NCBI RefSeq assembly: GCF_936270145.1
Contig: NZ_OW370537.1
Location: forward strand, 1,116,001-1,180,000
From: Wolbachia endosymbiont of Oedothorax gibbosus
GTDB taxonomy: Bacteria > Pseudomonadota > Alphaproteobacteria > Rickettsiales > Anaplasmataceae
Length of the DNA stretch: 64,000 nucleotides
Direction of reading: 5' to 3'
The notes under the pieces are model-generated. The model worked only from the letters and a program-made list of their open reading frames with translations. It searched no databases and had not been told where the DNA came from. A program made the position numbers and the translations under genes. Below, piece by piece: positions 27,821-36,819 of this stretch; the stretch's first letter is position 1, and the number at the start of each line of letters is the position of its first letter.

Positions 27821-28858
27821 ATGTTATCTACGGTCAATAATAATATAGTTATTGCACTTGACGCTATGGGGGGCGATTTTGCGCCTCTTTCCGTAATTCA
27901 GGGTGCTGGTTTTTTTTTGGATAATCTTGTTGACCCAGGCATTAAAGTTTTTTTTCATATTTATGGAGATAAGGAAGAAGTATCTCCTTTGCTTTCAAAA
28001 TACAAAAAAGTAAGTAACAATTCTGAGTTTACTCATTGTTCTGACAATGTCCTTGCAAATGATAAGCCATCTTTTGCGCTGAGACATCGTAAAGACTCAA
28101 GTATGAAAGCTGCAATTGTTGCAGTAAAAGAAGGCAAAGCTTTTGGAGTGGTGTCTTCAGGCAACACCGGGGCGTTGATGGCAATTTCCAGATTTATTTT
28201 AGGAACATTACCAAACATTTATCGTCCTGCTATTGCCTCTATCTGTCCAACTAAGACAAAAAGCTTTGCTTTGCTTGACCTTGGTGCAAATGTCGATTGT
28301 AATGCCGACTCATTATTTCAATTTGCATTAATGGGAAATATATTTGCAAAAGTAGCGCTAAAAATTGACAATCCTGAAGTTGCTTTGCTCAATATCGGCA
28401 CAGAAGAAGTTAAAGGTAATGACTCAGTGCGCGGCGCTTTTGAGTTGCTTAAAAACGCTCCAGACATTAATTTCAAAGGGTATATAGAGGCAAGTGAATT
28501 TTTAGAGGGCAATATAGATGTGATTGTTGCTGATGGTTTTGTTGGCAATGTAATGCTCAAAACGGCTGAGGCAACCGCTAATACTTTTATCAATCTAATA
28601 AAGCAGGAAGTACTGAGCTCATGGGCAGCAAAAATGCTTGTTGGTATGTTGTTAAAATCCAAACTAAATAAAGCTTTAATACGTTTTAATCCCAAAATTA
28701 GAAGTGGAGCTATGTTTTTAGGGCTAAATGGTATCATCATTAAAAGTCATGGAAATTCTGATGCTATTTCTTTTGCTCATGCTATAAAATTTGCAGTAAA
28801 TGCAATTAGTGAAAATTTAAATCAAAAGATAATTAACGGGGTAAGTCATATTGAATAA
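27821..28858 (+). CDS. plsX: Phosphate acyltransferase PlsX
   Basis: Makes acyl-phosphate from acyl-ACP for phospholipid synthesis. The 345-residue protein shows IVIALDAMGGDFAP near the N-terminus, SSGNTGALM, LLDLGANVDC and VADGFVGNVMLKTAEA. I chose ATG 27821, 10 bases after the rpmF stop; the frame is open upstream, overlapping rpmF. Its last 8 bases overlap fabH. Confidence 0.95.
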   Translation: MLSTVNNNIVIALDAMGGDFAPLSVIQGAGFFLDNLVDPGIKVFFHIYGDKEEVSPLLSKYKKVSNNSEFTHCSDNVLANDKPSFALRHRKDSSMKAAIVAVKEGKAFGVVSSGNTGALMAISRFILGTLPNIYRPAIASICPTKTKSFALLDLGANVDCNADSLFQFALMGNIFAKVALKIDNPEVALLNIGTEEVKGNDSVRGAFELLKNAPDINFKGYIEASEFLEGNIDVIVADGFVGNVMLKTAEATANTFINLIKQEVLSSWAAKMLVGMLLKSKLNKALIRFNPKIRSGAMFLGLNGIIIKSHGNSDAISFAHAIKFAVNAISENLNQKIINGVSHIE

Positions 28859-29807
28859 AAGTTTCATATTAAGCACTGGATCTTACCTACCAAGAAAAAC
28901 GTTGAGTAACAACGAAATTGCATCGATAGTTGAGACGAGCGATGAATGGATAAGGCAGAGAACAGGAATAGTTCAAAGGCATATAGCAGATGAAGGAGAG
29001 TTAACGTCAGATCTAGCTTTCAATGCAGCAAGAAATGCTATAGAAAAAGCTAAAATTTCAGTAGATGAAATTGACTTGATTATAGTTGCAACAACAACAC
29101 CTGATAAAACTTTGCCTAGCTGTGCAACGATTGTACAAAGTAAGTTAAAATGTAAAAATGCATTTTCTTTTGATGTACAAGCAGCATGCTCTGGTTTTAT
29201 ATATGCAGTTACAGTTGCTGATTCGCTCATAAAATCTAACAATAGAATTAAATATGTGCTAGTTATAGGTGCTGAAATAATGTCTAGGATTGTTGACTGG
29301 GAAGATAGGTCAACTTGTGTACTCTTTGGTGATGGTGCTGGTGCAGTGATAATAAAATCAGAACTGGGTAGAAGCGGCATCATATCAACAAACTTACACT
29401 CCGATGGCAATGTGGACATACTATGTACAAACGGAGGGATATCCTCAACTGGTGATTCTGGAAAAATATACATGAATGGAAGAGAAGTGTTTAAACATGC
29501 AGTGGATAAGTTAACAGCCTCAGTAGAGGAAACACTAAGGTGCAATAATTTGAAAATCACTGATATTGACTGGCTAATTCCCCATCAAGCAAATATTCGT
29601 ATTATTGAAGCAGTAGTAAAGAAATTAGATTTTCCTATAGAGAAAGTGATTAATACCGTTGATAAGCATGCAAACACCTCAGCAGCGTCAATTCCACTGG
29701 CTTTAGACTATGCAATACAAAAATCAAAAATAAAATTAGGAAACCTGGCACTGCTGATTGCAATAGGTGCAGGCCTAACCTGGGGTTCCGTGTTGCTGCG
29801 TTATTAG
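28851..29807 (+). CDS. fabH: 3-oxoacyl-ACP synthase III
   Basis: Starts fatty acid synthesis by condensing acetyl-CoA with malonyl-ACP. The 318-residue enzyme has the catalytic triad: Cys in QAACSGFIY, His in PHQANIRII and Asn in ANTSAASIPLAL. The start is a TTG overlapping plsX, preceded by GGGG at 28837-28840; the family N-terminus (KSFILSTGSYLP) fits this start and no ATG is available. Translational coupling with plsX is likely. Confidence 0.95.
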   Translation: MNKSFILSTGSYLPRKTLSNNEIASIVETSDEWIRQRTGIVQRHIADEGELTSDLAFNAARNAIEKAKISVDEIDLIIVATTTPDKTLPSCATIVQSKLKCKNAFSFDVQAACSGFIYAVTVADSLIKSNNRIKYVLVIGAEIMSRIVDWEDRSTCVLFGDGAGAVIIKSELGRSGIISTNLHSDGNVDILCTNGGISSTGDSGKIYMNGREVFKHAVDKLTASVEETLRCNNLKITDIDWLIPHQANIRIIEAVVKKLDFPIEKVINTVDKHANTSAASIPLALDYAIQKSKIKLGNLALLIAIGAGLTWGSVLLRY

Positions 29808-29827
29808 ACTTCCTGCATTACCTCCTG

Positions 29828-29974
29828 TTACCCAACTCGTAGAACATCACACTCTGGGACCATACAGCTAATTGGAAGCATAAAAATTCCAGAGCCAATT
29901 TGGCTACTAATCACTAAGGCAAAAATAGCCCAACAACCTATTTTGTTTGACACAATAACTTTTATCTGAATAGA
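29828..29974 (-). pseudogene. Remnant of an APC-type amino acid permease (N-terminal fragment)
   Basis: A 48-codon minus-strand frame with no start codon reads SIQIKVIVSNKIGCWAIFALVISSQIGSGIFMLP (first transmembrane helix of an amino-acid/polyamine permease, with the SQIGSGIFMLP substrate loop), then degrades and stops. Only the first helix survives. It lies between fabH and the second IS982 copy. The family call is from motif pattern; the rest of the gap 29808-30020 shows nothing. Confidence 0.55.
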
Positions 29975-30020
29975 TTAACAATATAACCTAAGCTTAGAAA
30001 TTTCAATCGATCTTTATAAA

Positions 30021-30996
30021 ACCCCAGTTGCGGATTAATCAATATAGTAAAATCTAGAAATACAGGGCTTTTTAGGCTTCATGGAATATGAAACTAATGT
30101 GGAAAAGACGTGCACCAAGAAATTTATTGGAGACCTGTGCCTTGAATGCTCAAGCTCAAGTCTGTCTTTTAGGTAGCCAAAAACTGTTTCAATAATCGAC
30201 CTTTTTCTTAAAAAAATCTTTTCTTCAAGTAGCATTAATGTGTTTTTCATACCTTTTTTTACTTTGGTAACGAGTTTTAGTCCTCTATCGAAGAGTTTTG
30301 CAAAGAGCTCTTTCTTTATATAGCCCTTATCACCAAACAAAAGACCAGTCAGTTTTTCAGTTAATTTTGGTACTGGTTTTCTGTCGTCAACGTTACCTTT
30401 AGTAAGTGTAACTCCTTGAATTTCACCTTTTTCATTAATTACCATATGCAATTTAAAACCAAAAAACCAGCCATATGTAGTCTTTCCAAGCTTTGCCAAT
30501 CCTTTGAAAACTTTGTTTCTTGAGATTCTTTTTGGATGGCAAACAGCGATAGATGTTGCATCTATGTACGAAATCCCTGTCATTTTCGACTGCTCACATA
30601 GCCATTGCAAAAGTAATGCTAAATACCATAAAACCCTCGGTTTTAGCCTAATAAATCTACTATATGTTGGCAAATTTTGAAACTCAGATCCATATAGTGC
30701 TTTCAAATAATATGTATAGAAAGATTTAAAGTCCTCACATCTAGATTGTTGATAAAGTAAAATTATAGTAAGAATTTCAGAATGCGTAATCTCTGGCGTT
30801 CTGGTAGGTTTTTTACTGTTTGGCAGGAGTTTTTCTGCGAAATTTTTGTTTATAGCCTTGCAAAAATCGTCTACAAAGCAAAATAATTCTGTTACATTTT
30901 TATTCATGGGTAACCTCTCTACTTTTTGATAATATGTTTCCGGAGTTTACCCTATTTCCCTATCTTTTTCACTGACTTCTAATCCGCAACTGGGGT
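30021..30996 (-). mobile_element. IS982-family insertion sequence, copy 2
   Basis: A 976-bp element, inverted relative to copy 1, with the same 17-bp ends. It is flanked by a 7-bp target duplication TTATAAA (30014-30020 and 30997-31003). The encoded transposase is identical to copy 1. It lies 72 bp upstream of the 474-residue membrane protein gene. Confidence 0.95.
30035..30907 (-). CDS. IS982-family transposase (DDE), copy 2
   Basis: 290 residues, identical in sequence to the product of copy 1 at 15267-16139, with the same acidic residues (YIDATS, FGDKGY, IIETVFG). The frame is intact, so this copy can probably supply transposase for both. Confidence 0.93.
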   Translation of the reverse strand: MNKNVTELFCFVDDFCKAINKNFAEKLLPNSKKPTRTPEITHSEILTIILLYQQSRCEDFKSFYTYYLKALYGSEFQNLPTYSRFIRLKPRVLWYLALLLQWLCEQSKMTGISYIDATSIAVCHPKRISRNKVFKGLAKLGKTTYGWFFGFKLHMVINEKGEIQGVTLTKGNVDDRKPVPKLTEKLTGLLFGDKGYIKKELFAKLFDRGLKLVTKVKKGMKNTLMLLEEKIFLRKRSIIETVFGYLKDRLELEHSRHRSPINFLVHVFSTLVSYSMKPKKPCISRFYYID

Positions 30997-31067
30997 TTAT
31001 AAAAACTTGCATTTTTTTCAATTTATTCCTAAAATAGACTATATTAATAGATCATTATAAGAGGCTT

Positions 31068-32492
31068 ATGAATCAGAGATTAAAAAAGTTTCTAGTTATT
31101 TGTGGACATATTTTATTATTTGCTGCTTGTATTGCAGCATGGTTTTTATTGGCATATTTAATTCTTGTGGTTAATTCATCCCTTTTTGGTGGAGCTCTTA
31201 CCTCATTAGATCCACAGGTTGCAGAGCTGGTCTTTAATATATTAGGCGTAGTTTTGCTTGTTGTCTTCTCTGGCATATATATGCTCTGTTCCATCTTTAC
31301 GGAAAAGATTATAAGCAGCTACCGATCTTTCAAGGATGAAAACGGTGGTGATGATATTTTTTCTGAAGTATATAACGACCCAACAATAGGGGTAAAAGAT
31401 AAGATTCTATTTCTCTCTATATATTTAATATATTGCATTCAATTACCATTTTTGTATTGTACTTCGAAGATATCTACCATTAATAAGTTACTGCAAGGAT
31501 CATATGAAAGACTTTCACTTCCTCTTCAAGGGTGTTTAATACTTATAAACGCTGTATTATTAATCCCAGTAGCACTTCTCGAGTTAATAAAATATCCATT
31601 AGTAAAGCTCTTCTCGCCTTTAGGTTTGAAAGATTCAAATGTAAAACAATTAAGCTTTTTATTCAACGTGAGTGATGTGGGCACTAGTAGTCAGAGTGTT
31701 CACACGAGTAGTTTTGAACATAGTATTCTCCAATGCGCTCAAGAGTTAAAACAGAAATTTGGAGCTCAACCAAATGTACTCAATAAAGAGTTTGAAGACT
31801 ACATAAATAATTCAGATCAGCTTACAACTGAGCAAAAAGAGCAATTAAAACTTTATCTTAACTTTAATGGTTCCAATGGAGCAGCTTATAGAGAATCAAA
31901 AACTAGCCTTACTCTCACGCAAGCTGCAAATTTAGTTTTGACTGCAGCTAAGGATCAAAAGTTAGATACAGATTTTCTAAAATGCATGTTACTGATGCGT
32001 TTAAAAGAAGGAAATGGTGCATGTCATCTTGGAATGTTTAATCGTATTATTTATTCACTCAGTTGTCTTGAAGCTAAAAATAACTTTACAGTTGAGGTAA
32101 ACGCTCAAGTGTATGAGAGAATGCCAAGCATTACAGAAAAATTCCTGAGAAGCTGTAACAATAAAAAAATTACAGTTTTAAAGGACAATTTTGATAATTT
32201 TTATTCTGATGGTGATATGGATCCTCAAATAAAAAGCAACATCAGTAAACTGATAGAAGAAGCAAAACAATCTGTCTTTAATGAATTATATGTGGATTAT
32301 TACAATAGGTATGGGCAAGATGTTGGAAGAGGCCCTATAAAGCATAAATTAAAAGAGTTAATTACAAGCGATGATGTAAAAGAAGCAATAAGCGCTGTTA
32401 TAGATGGTATAGAAATTCCTCCAGTGCCACCTACTTATCTTGAAAGAGTAAAAACATTTTTTGGAGGTCATGCAAGGTCTTCTGCTGCTTAG
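31068..32492 (+). CDS. Hypothetical membrane protein, 474 residues
   Basis: I do not recognise it. The N-terminal 200 residues hold about four hydrophobic segments (roughly 10-45, 55-80, 110-135 and 155-180). The remaining about 270 residues are hydrophilic and look alpha-helical, with a Glu/Lys/Gln-rich part (about 215-270) and a compact segment DTDFLKCMLLMRLKEGNGACHLGMFNRI. This layout, membrane hairpins plus a large soluble domain, suits an effector or an envelope protein. ATG 31068 follows a GAGG. The IS982 copy just upstream may have changed its promoter. Confidence 0.6.
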   Translation: MNQRLKKFLVICGHILLFAACIAAWFLLAYLILVVNSSLFGGALTSLDPQVAELVFNILGVVLLVVFSGIYMLCSIFTEKIISSYRSFKDENGGDDIFSEVYNDPTIGVKDKILFLSIYLIYCIQLPFLYCTSKISTINKLLQGSYERLSLPLQGCLILINAVLLIPVALLELIKYPLVKLFSPLGLKDSNVKQLSFLFNVSDVGTSSQSVHTSSFEHSILQCAQELKQKFGAQPNVLNKEFEDYINNSDQLTTEQKEQLKLYLNFNGSNGAAYRESKTSLTLTQAANLVLTAAKDQKLDTDFLKCMLLMRLKEGNGACHLGMFNRIIYSLSCLEAKNNFTVEVNAQVYERMPSITEKFLRSCNNKKITVLKDNFDNFYSDGDMDPQIKSNISKLIEEAKQSVFNELYVDYYNRYGQDVGRGPIKHKLKELITSDDVKEAISAVIDGIEIPPVPPTYLERVKTFFGGHARSSAA

Positions 32493-32624
32493 TGGTGCTA
32501 TAGCAGAAAACTTTTTTATTTTAACTAAAAAAATTACTTCCGCATACTTGAAACCTAATTATAATGACAGTAGAGATATTTAGAGAGCTCGAAATCTATC
32601 TTCGTCTGCAGACTTTTCTATTAA

Positions 32625-32815
32625 ATTCAGAAAAAACGTTTCTTAGGTATGCCTAATTTACGCTGTATTTTTTCTGAATCTTCTTCGCACAGGAGGTTCT
32701 ATGCCTAAAGCTAAGTAGCTTCTGTGTAGCCTATTGCCTGCGTGACCTCGCCAAAGTACTTGGGTTTACCGGCAATGTTATACTGCCGTGCCGCGGCGGT
32801 ATAACGTAGGGCTGT
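32625..32815. other. Structured intergenic element of unknown nature upstream of lysC
   Basis: A 12-bp perfect inverted repeat, ATTCAGAAAAAA (32625-32636) and TTTTTTCTGAAT (32668-32679), encloses a smaller near-palindrome TTAGGTATGCCTAA. It is followed by AGGAGG and, 4 bases later, a five-codon frame ATG-CCT-AAA-GCT-AAG-TAG (32701-32718). A comparatively GC-rich part to about 32815 includes TACTGCCGTGCCGCGGCGGTAT, a further palindrome. It may be a dispersed repeat, an RNA, a leader or a gene remnant; I cannot decide. The rest of 32493-32935 shows nothing. Confidence 0.35.
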
Positions 32816-32935
32816 ATAAAAACCATCTGGCGCCTATGGTTTTTTATCGTTTTGTCTTCCCTTTTCTGAATGGTTTGCAAGCTGCTATCTCTACAAAAAC
32901 TATATTTTTCTTCAGAAGAGAGTTATATTGTAACT

Positions 32936-34099
32936 ATGGACAAAATAATCATAAAAAAATTTGGTGGGACTTCGCTAACTGATTTAAACCGAGTTGCAAA
33001 TTTGATAAAAAACGATATTGAGAAAGGTTGTAATGTAATCGTTGTTGTATCTGCTGTTGCAGGATTTACTGACCAAATGGCTTTTCAGGCTAGGCAAATC
33101 TCAAATTTAAGTTGCAGACAAGAGTTATCAGAGTATGACGTTATGCTTTCAGCAGGAGAACAAATCTCTTGCGGTCTATTAGCTATCACTCTCCAATCGA
33201 TCGGAGTTAATGCTAAATCGTGGCTTGCCTGGCAGTTACCAATTGTAACTGATGATTTTTATTCTGAGTCTAAAATAAAAACAATAAAGATTGACCGTGT
33301 GAAAAGATCTTTTGCTGAGGGTTATACTGCTGCGATCATCGCTGGTTTTCAGGGTATAAATAATGATAGAATCACTACTTTTGGAAGAGGAGGCTCTGAT
33401 ATATCAGCAGTTGCCTTTGCGGTAGCCTTTGGTGTTAGAACTTGCGAAATTTTTACTGATATTGATGGAATATATACAGCAGACCCAAGAATTGTTCCAA
33501 AGGCATGCAAGCTCAAATTTATCTCTTACGATGAAATGTTGGAAATGTCGTCATCTGGTGCTAAAATACTGCATAATCGTTCAGTACAACTTGCAATGAA
33601 GCATAACATTAAAGTGCAAGTGCTATCCACTTTTAAGGAAGTAGAAGGCACCACAGTGCTACACAAAAGGGAGGTACTAGAGAGATACTTAATTACTGGA
33701 ATAACTTATAGCACTAATGAAGCTCTTGTAACTTTCACTAACCTTGCAAATAACTTGCGTACTTTAAGAGATATAGCAGGAGCAAACGTTAAAATTGATA
33801 TGATACATGGGTCAAGTTTTGTTATCTCCAAATTTGATATTGATTTAATGGAAAAGTTACTGAATAAGAATGAAAATTATGCTATAAACAATAATGTAGC
33901 TAAAATTTCAATAATTGGTATTGGTGTTATGTCTAACGCTGAAGTGATGCACCGCACACTCAAGGTTTTAAGCGAAAAAAAGGTAGAAATACTTGCTATC
34001 ACAACATCTGAAATCAAAATCAGTATAATTGTTCAAAAAGAATACGTTGTAGCTTTAGTCAAAGATTTACATACTGAGTTGATATGCAGTACTAAATAG
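32936..34099 (+). CDS. lysC: Aspartokinase
   Basis: Phosphorylates aspartate, the first step to diaminopimelate (peptidoglycan), lysine, threonine and methionine. The 387-residue enzyme begins MDKIIIKKFGGTSL (kinase KFGGTS motif) and has FGRGGSDISAVAFA, TDIDGIYTADPRIV, and a C-terminal ACT regulatory region (ISIIGIGVMSNAEV). I chose ATG 32936; the frame is open upstream to 32870 without family match. It is isolated here; other DAP genes must lie elsewhere. In Wolbachia the route likely serves lipid II. Confidence 0.94.
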   Translation: MDKIIIKKFGGTSLTDLNRVANLIKNDIEKGCNVIVVVSAVAGFTDQMAFQARQISNLSCRQELSEYDVMLSAGEQISCGLLAITLQSIGVNAKSWLAWQLPIVTDDFYSESKIKTIKIDRVKRSFAEGYTAAIIAGFQGINNDRITTFGRGGSDISAVAFAVAFGVRTCEIFTDIDGIYTADPRIVPKACKLKFISYDEMLEMSSSGAKILHNRSVQLAMKHNIKVQVLSTFKEVEGTTVLHKREVLERYLITGITYSTNEALVTFTNLANNLRTLRDIAGANVKIDMIHGSSFVISKFDIDLMEKLLNKNENYAINNNVAKISIIGIGVMSNAEVMHRTLKVLSEKKVEILAITTSEIKISIIVQKEYVVALVKDLHTELICSTK

Positions 34100-34260
34100 G
34101 CTTAACGTCTATAACTGTACGAGCAACGCTAGAATGGCAACCTCTTAGGCTCATTTCGAATATAAATATTTTTGTTTAATTAAAATCTCAATCATTATTA
34201 ACATAATATTAATAAAAATTTAATAATGATTCTTAATAATATATAAATTAGTAATTCTCT

Positions 34261-35127
34261 ATGATAGAGGAAACAAAAGATGGATATGCTTCCTTATATG
34301 TTGCAATTCAGGAAGGTAATATTGAAGCTGCAGAACTACTAATAAAGTATGGCGTAAATGTCAATGATAACGATGAGCGCAATCGTACGCCACTGCATAT
34401 TGCCATTGGACGTAAACAATTAGAAATAGCGAAACTGCTAATAAAAAATGGAGCAAATGTTAATGCAAAAACAAAAATCAATGATAAAGATGGTTTAACA
34501 CCAACGCATTTTGCAGTGTTTGCAGATACGCCAGAATTTATAGAATTACTAGCTAGCCATGGTGCATTGATTAATGAAAGAGAAAGCACCGAAGGACGCA
34601 CTCCTCTTCACTTTGCTGCTTTATATGGAAATAAAAGTGTAATACAAGCCTTAATTGATAAGGGGCAAGATATTGAAGATGTAGATAACAATGGGCGAAC
34701 AGCTTTATTTTTAGCTACCAGGCAATGCACTGAAGCAGGGAATGATAGCAGAGTAGAAGTTATCAAATATTTAATAAACGAGCTTAAAGCAGACATAACA
34801 AAAAAAGACAATAATAACAATACAGTACTTTTTCCTGCTGCCAATAATTGCTCTGGAGAAGTAGTGAAACTCGTTATTGAACAGTATATAAAAAGCTTTG
34901 AGCTAGAAAATTTTATCAACCACAAAAATAATGATGGAATGGATGCTTTAGATATTGCGCTGAATAGTGAAAACAAAAAAGCTATTGAAGTATTAAGATC
35001 ATATGGAGCAGATATCAAGAATAAGGTAGATGGTAGTACTCAAAAAATTACTACAGAAAAACCAAGTAGTACCCTAGATGGAGCAGAAAGTGCAGAGGTG
35101 ACACCTCCGATCAAGCAAAAAGCATAA
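34261..35127 (+). CDS. Ankyrin-repeat protein
   Basis: The 288 residues carry about six or seven ankyrin repeats from residue 7 to 255. Clear ones are TPLHIAIGRKQLEIAKLLIKNGANVNAK, GLTPTHFAV...IELLASHGALINE, RTPLHFAALYGNKSVIQALIDKGQDIED and the C-terminal MDALDIALNSENKKAIEVLRSYGADI. A Ser/Thr/Pro-rich tail (DGSTQKITTEKPSS) ends the protein; no membrane segment is seen. Ankyrin proteins of Wolbachia are proposed type IV secretion substrates binding host proteins. The start lacks a Shine-Dalgarno sequence, but the ATG is unique. Confidence 0.92.
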   Translation: MIEETKDGYASLYVAIQEGNIEAAELLIKYGVNVNDNDERNRTPLHIAIGRKQLEIAKLLIKNGANVNAKTKINDKDGLTPTHFAVFADTPEFIELLASHGALINERESTEGRTPLHFAALYGNKSVIQALIDKGQDIEDVDNNGRTALFLATRQCTEAGNDSRVEVIKYLINELKADITKKDNNNNTVLFPAANNCSGEVVKLVIEQYIKSFELENFINHKNNDGMDALDIALNSENKKAIEVLRSYGADIKNKVDGSTQKITTEKPSSTLDGAESAEVTPPIKQKA

Positions 35128-35143
35128 GGTTTTTTATCAATAG

Positions 35144-35189
35144 CCGGCTTAATGATTTTAACTTGATTTGCTTAGTCATTAAAAGCCGG
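35144..35189 (+). terminator. Hairpin after the ankyrin gene
   Basis: CCGGCTTAATGA (35144-35155) pairs with TCATTAAAAGCCGG (35176-35189) with a two-base bulge and a 20-nt loop. It lies just past the ankyrin stop. No T-run follows, so it is at best a Rho-independent-like structure or a protecting hairpin. Confidence 0.3.
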
Positions 35190-35194
35190 GAGTG

Positions 35195-35480
35195 TTTGTA
35201 AAAGACAAGATTTGATCTGACAGACAAGAATTAACTGACAGAAGAATTAAAACTAATATCAGGCTGTTGTTTAATGCTACTAATATTCTTCTGAAAAGCA
35301 ATATGTTTACTATCCAAAAAATTTGCATAGGATAGCAGTATTTGCCTCATTGTAAGAACGCAACCAATGATCAACATCGATCTGTCAAAGAATAGTAGAT
35401 TTTCTTTCTAAAGATAATATTGATCTCCTTTCTTTTATTATTTTATAACTTACTTATTTTAAGTGTCAGATCAAGTCCTA
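35195..35480 (-). mobile_element. Internally deleted IS remnant (IS481/IS3-type integrase tail)
   Basis: Inverted repeats TTGATCTGACA (35212-35222) and TGTCAGATCAA (35464-35474) bracket a minus-strand frame DVDHWLRSYNEANTAILCKFFG (35378-35310), the W..YN pattern near the end of rve-type transposases. A shift in a T-run continues it as FLDSKHIAFQKNISSIKQQ ... NSSVS, stop at 35231. The first part of the transposase is missing. GACAAGA...CTGACA is imperfectly duplicated at the left end. The last 62 bp recur at 534-595. Confidence 0.65.
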
Positions 35481-35514
35481 TTTAATACACTTTCTGGCAC
35501 ATCTGTAGTTAATA

Positions 35515-36786
35515 TTAACTACCAATATCGTATCTGAAGAACCCCCCTGGCCATTCTAAAAAATTTAATGCTGAGTACACTTTACTTTTGGCTTCCTCTA
35601 TAGTGCTCCCTTCTGCTACTATATTTAGCACTCTTCCGCCATCTGAAACTAAGTTACCACTTTCATCCAATTTAGTACCAGCATGAAATACCAATATACC
35701 AGGAATGCTTTCAATTTTATCCAATCCCTTAATTACTTCTCCCTTTTGATAATCACCAGGATAGCCTTTACTTGCAACAACCACACAAATTGTAGATTTG
35801 TTATTAAGCTCCACCACTTTGGCACTTAATTTTCCTTCCGCAACTGACAACATCAATTTTAACAAATCGCAATTTGAATCAAATCTAGGTAATATAGATT
35901 GCGTTTCTGGATCACCGAATCTAACGTTATACTCGAGAAGTTTTGGGCCATCTCTGCAAATCATTAAACCAGCAAAGAGTACTCCCTTATAAGGCGTACC
36001 CATGTTAACCAATGCTTGAGCTGTAGGGTATATCATTTTTTGGATGATTTTTTGCTCCATGTCCTTACTTATAATTGAAGGTGATGAGTACGATCCCATA
36101 CCCCCAGTATTTTGGCCTTCATCATTTTCATTCACTCTCTTATAATCTTTTGCGCACCCAAGAGTTACTACTTTCAACCCATCAACAAGAGCAAAAAAGC
36201 TTACTTCTTCTCCAATTAAAAATTCTTCTATGATTATTTCTTCACCTGATTCACCAAATTCTTTCTCCACTAGCATTGAATCTATTGCTGAAAAAGCTTC
36301 GTTTTCTGTATTACATATAACCACCCCTTTTCCTGCTGCAATTCCATTTGCTTTCACTACAAGTGGAAACTTTATTTTATTGCTACATACAAAATCTTTA
36401 GCTAATCCTTCATCAACAAAACACTCGTACTTGGCAGTTGGTATGCCATATCGCTTGCATAGTCCTTTGGTGAAAGACTTTGATCCCTCAAGTTTTGCAG
36501 CTGCTTGACTCGGAGCAAAAACATTTATTCCCTCTGCAACTAAATCATCAGCAAGCCCATCAATGATTGGTTGTTCTGGACCAATAACAACCAACTCTAT
36601 ATTTTCTCTCTTGCAAAATTGTGTAACATCCACTGAATTTTGAATATTTACATCCACAAGAATTCCTAAATTTTCCATGGCCGGGCGACCAGGAGTGACA
36701 TATAACTCAGTCAAGATAGGAGATTTTTTTAGAGCCCAAAGTAGAGCGTGCTCACGCCCACCAGAACCTATAACAAGAACCTTCAT
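35515..36786 (-). CDS. purD: Phosphoribosylamine-glycine ligase
   Basis: Second step of purine synthesis (ATP-grasp ligase forming GAR). The 423-residue protein has the N-terminal VLVIGSGGREHALLWAL, the ATP-grasp core (FPLVVKANGIAAGKGVVIC), EEFLIGEEVSFFALVDG, NTGGMGSYSSPSII and the metal-site VRFGDPETQSILPR. ATG 36786 follows GAGG. Complete, normal length. Wolbachia retains purine synthesis; purE is found near the right end of this window. Confidence 0.95.
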   Translation of the reverse strand: MKVLVIGSGGREHALLWALKKSPILTELYVTPGRPAMENLGILVDVNIQNSVDVTQFCKRENIELVVIGPEQPIIDGLADDLVAEGINVFAPSQAAAKLEGSKSFTKGLCKRYGIPTAKYECFVDEGLAKDFVCSNKIKFPLVVKANGIAAGKGVVICNTENEAFSAIDSMLVEKEFGESGEEIIIEEFLIGEEVSFFALVDGLKVVTLGCAKDYKRVNENDEGQNTGGMGSYSSPSIISKDMEQKIIQKMIYPTAQALVNMGTPYKGVLFAGLMICRDGPKLLEYNVRFGDPETQSILPRFDSNCDLLKLMLSVAEGKLSAKVVELNNKSTICVVVASKGYPGDYQKGEVIKGLDKIESIPGILVFHAGTKLDESGNLVSDGGRVLNIVAEGSTIEEAKSKVYSALNFLEWPGGFFRYDIGS

Positions 36787-36819
36787 CTTTGTTTCCTCGC
36801 TTTTCTATATATGTCAAAA

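Noticed and set aside
28973-29560. 195-codon frame opposite fabH
   Set aside because: Antisense of an intact, conserved gene; no family match and no Shine-Dalgarno sequence.
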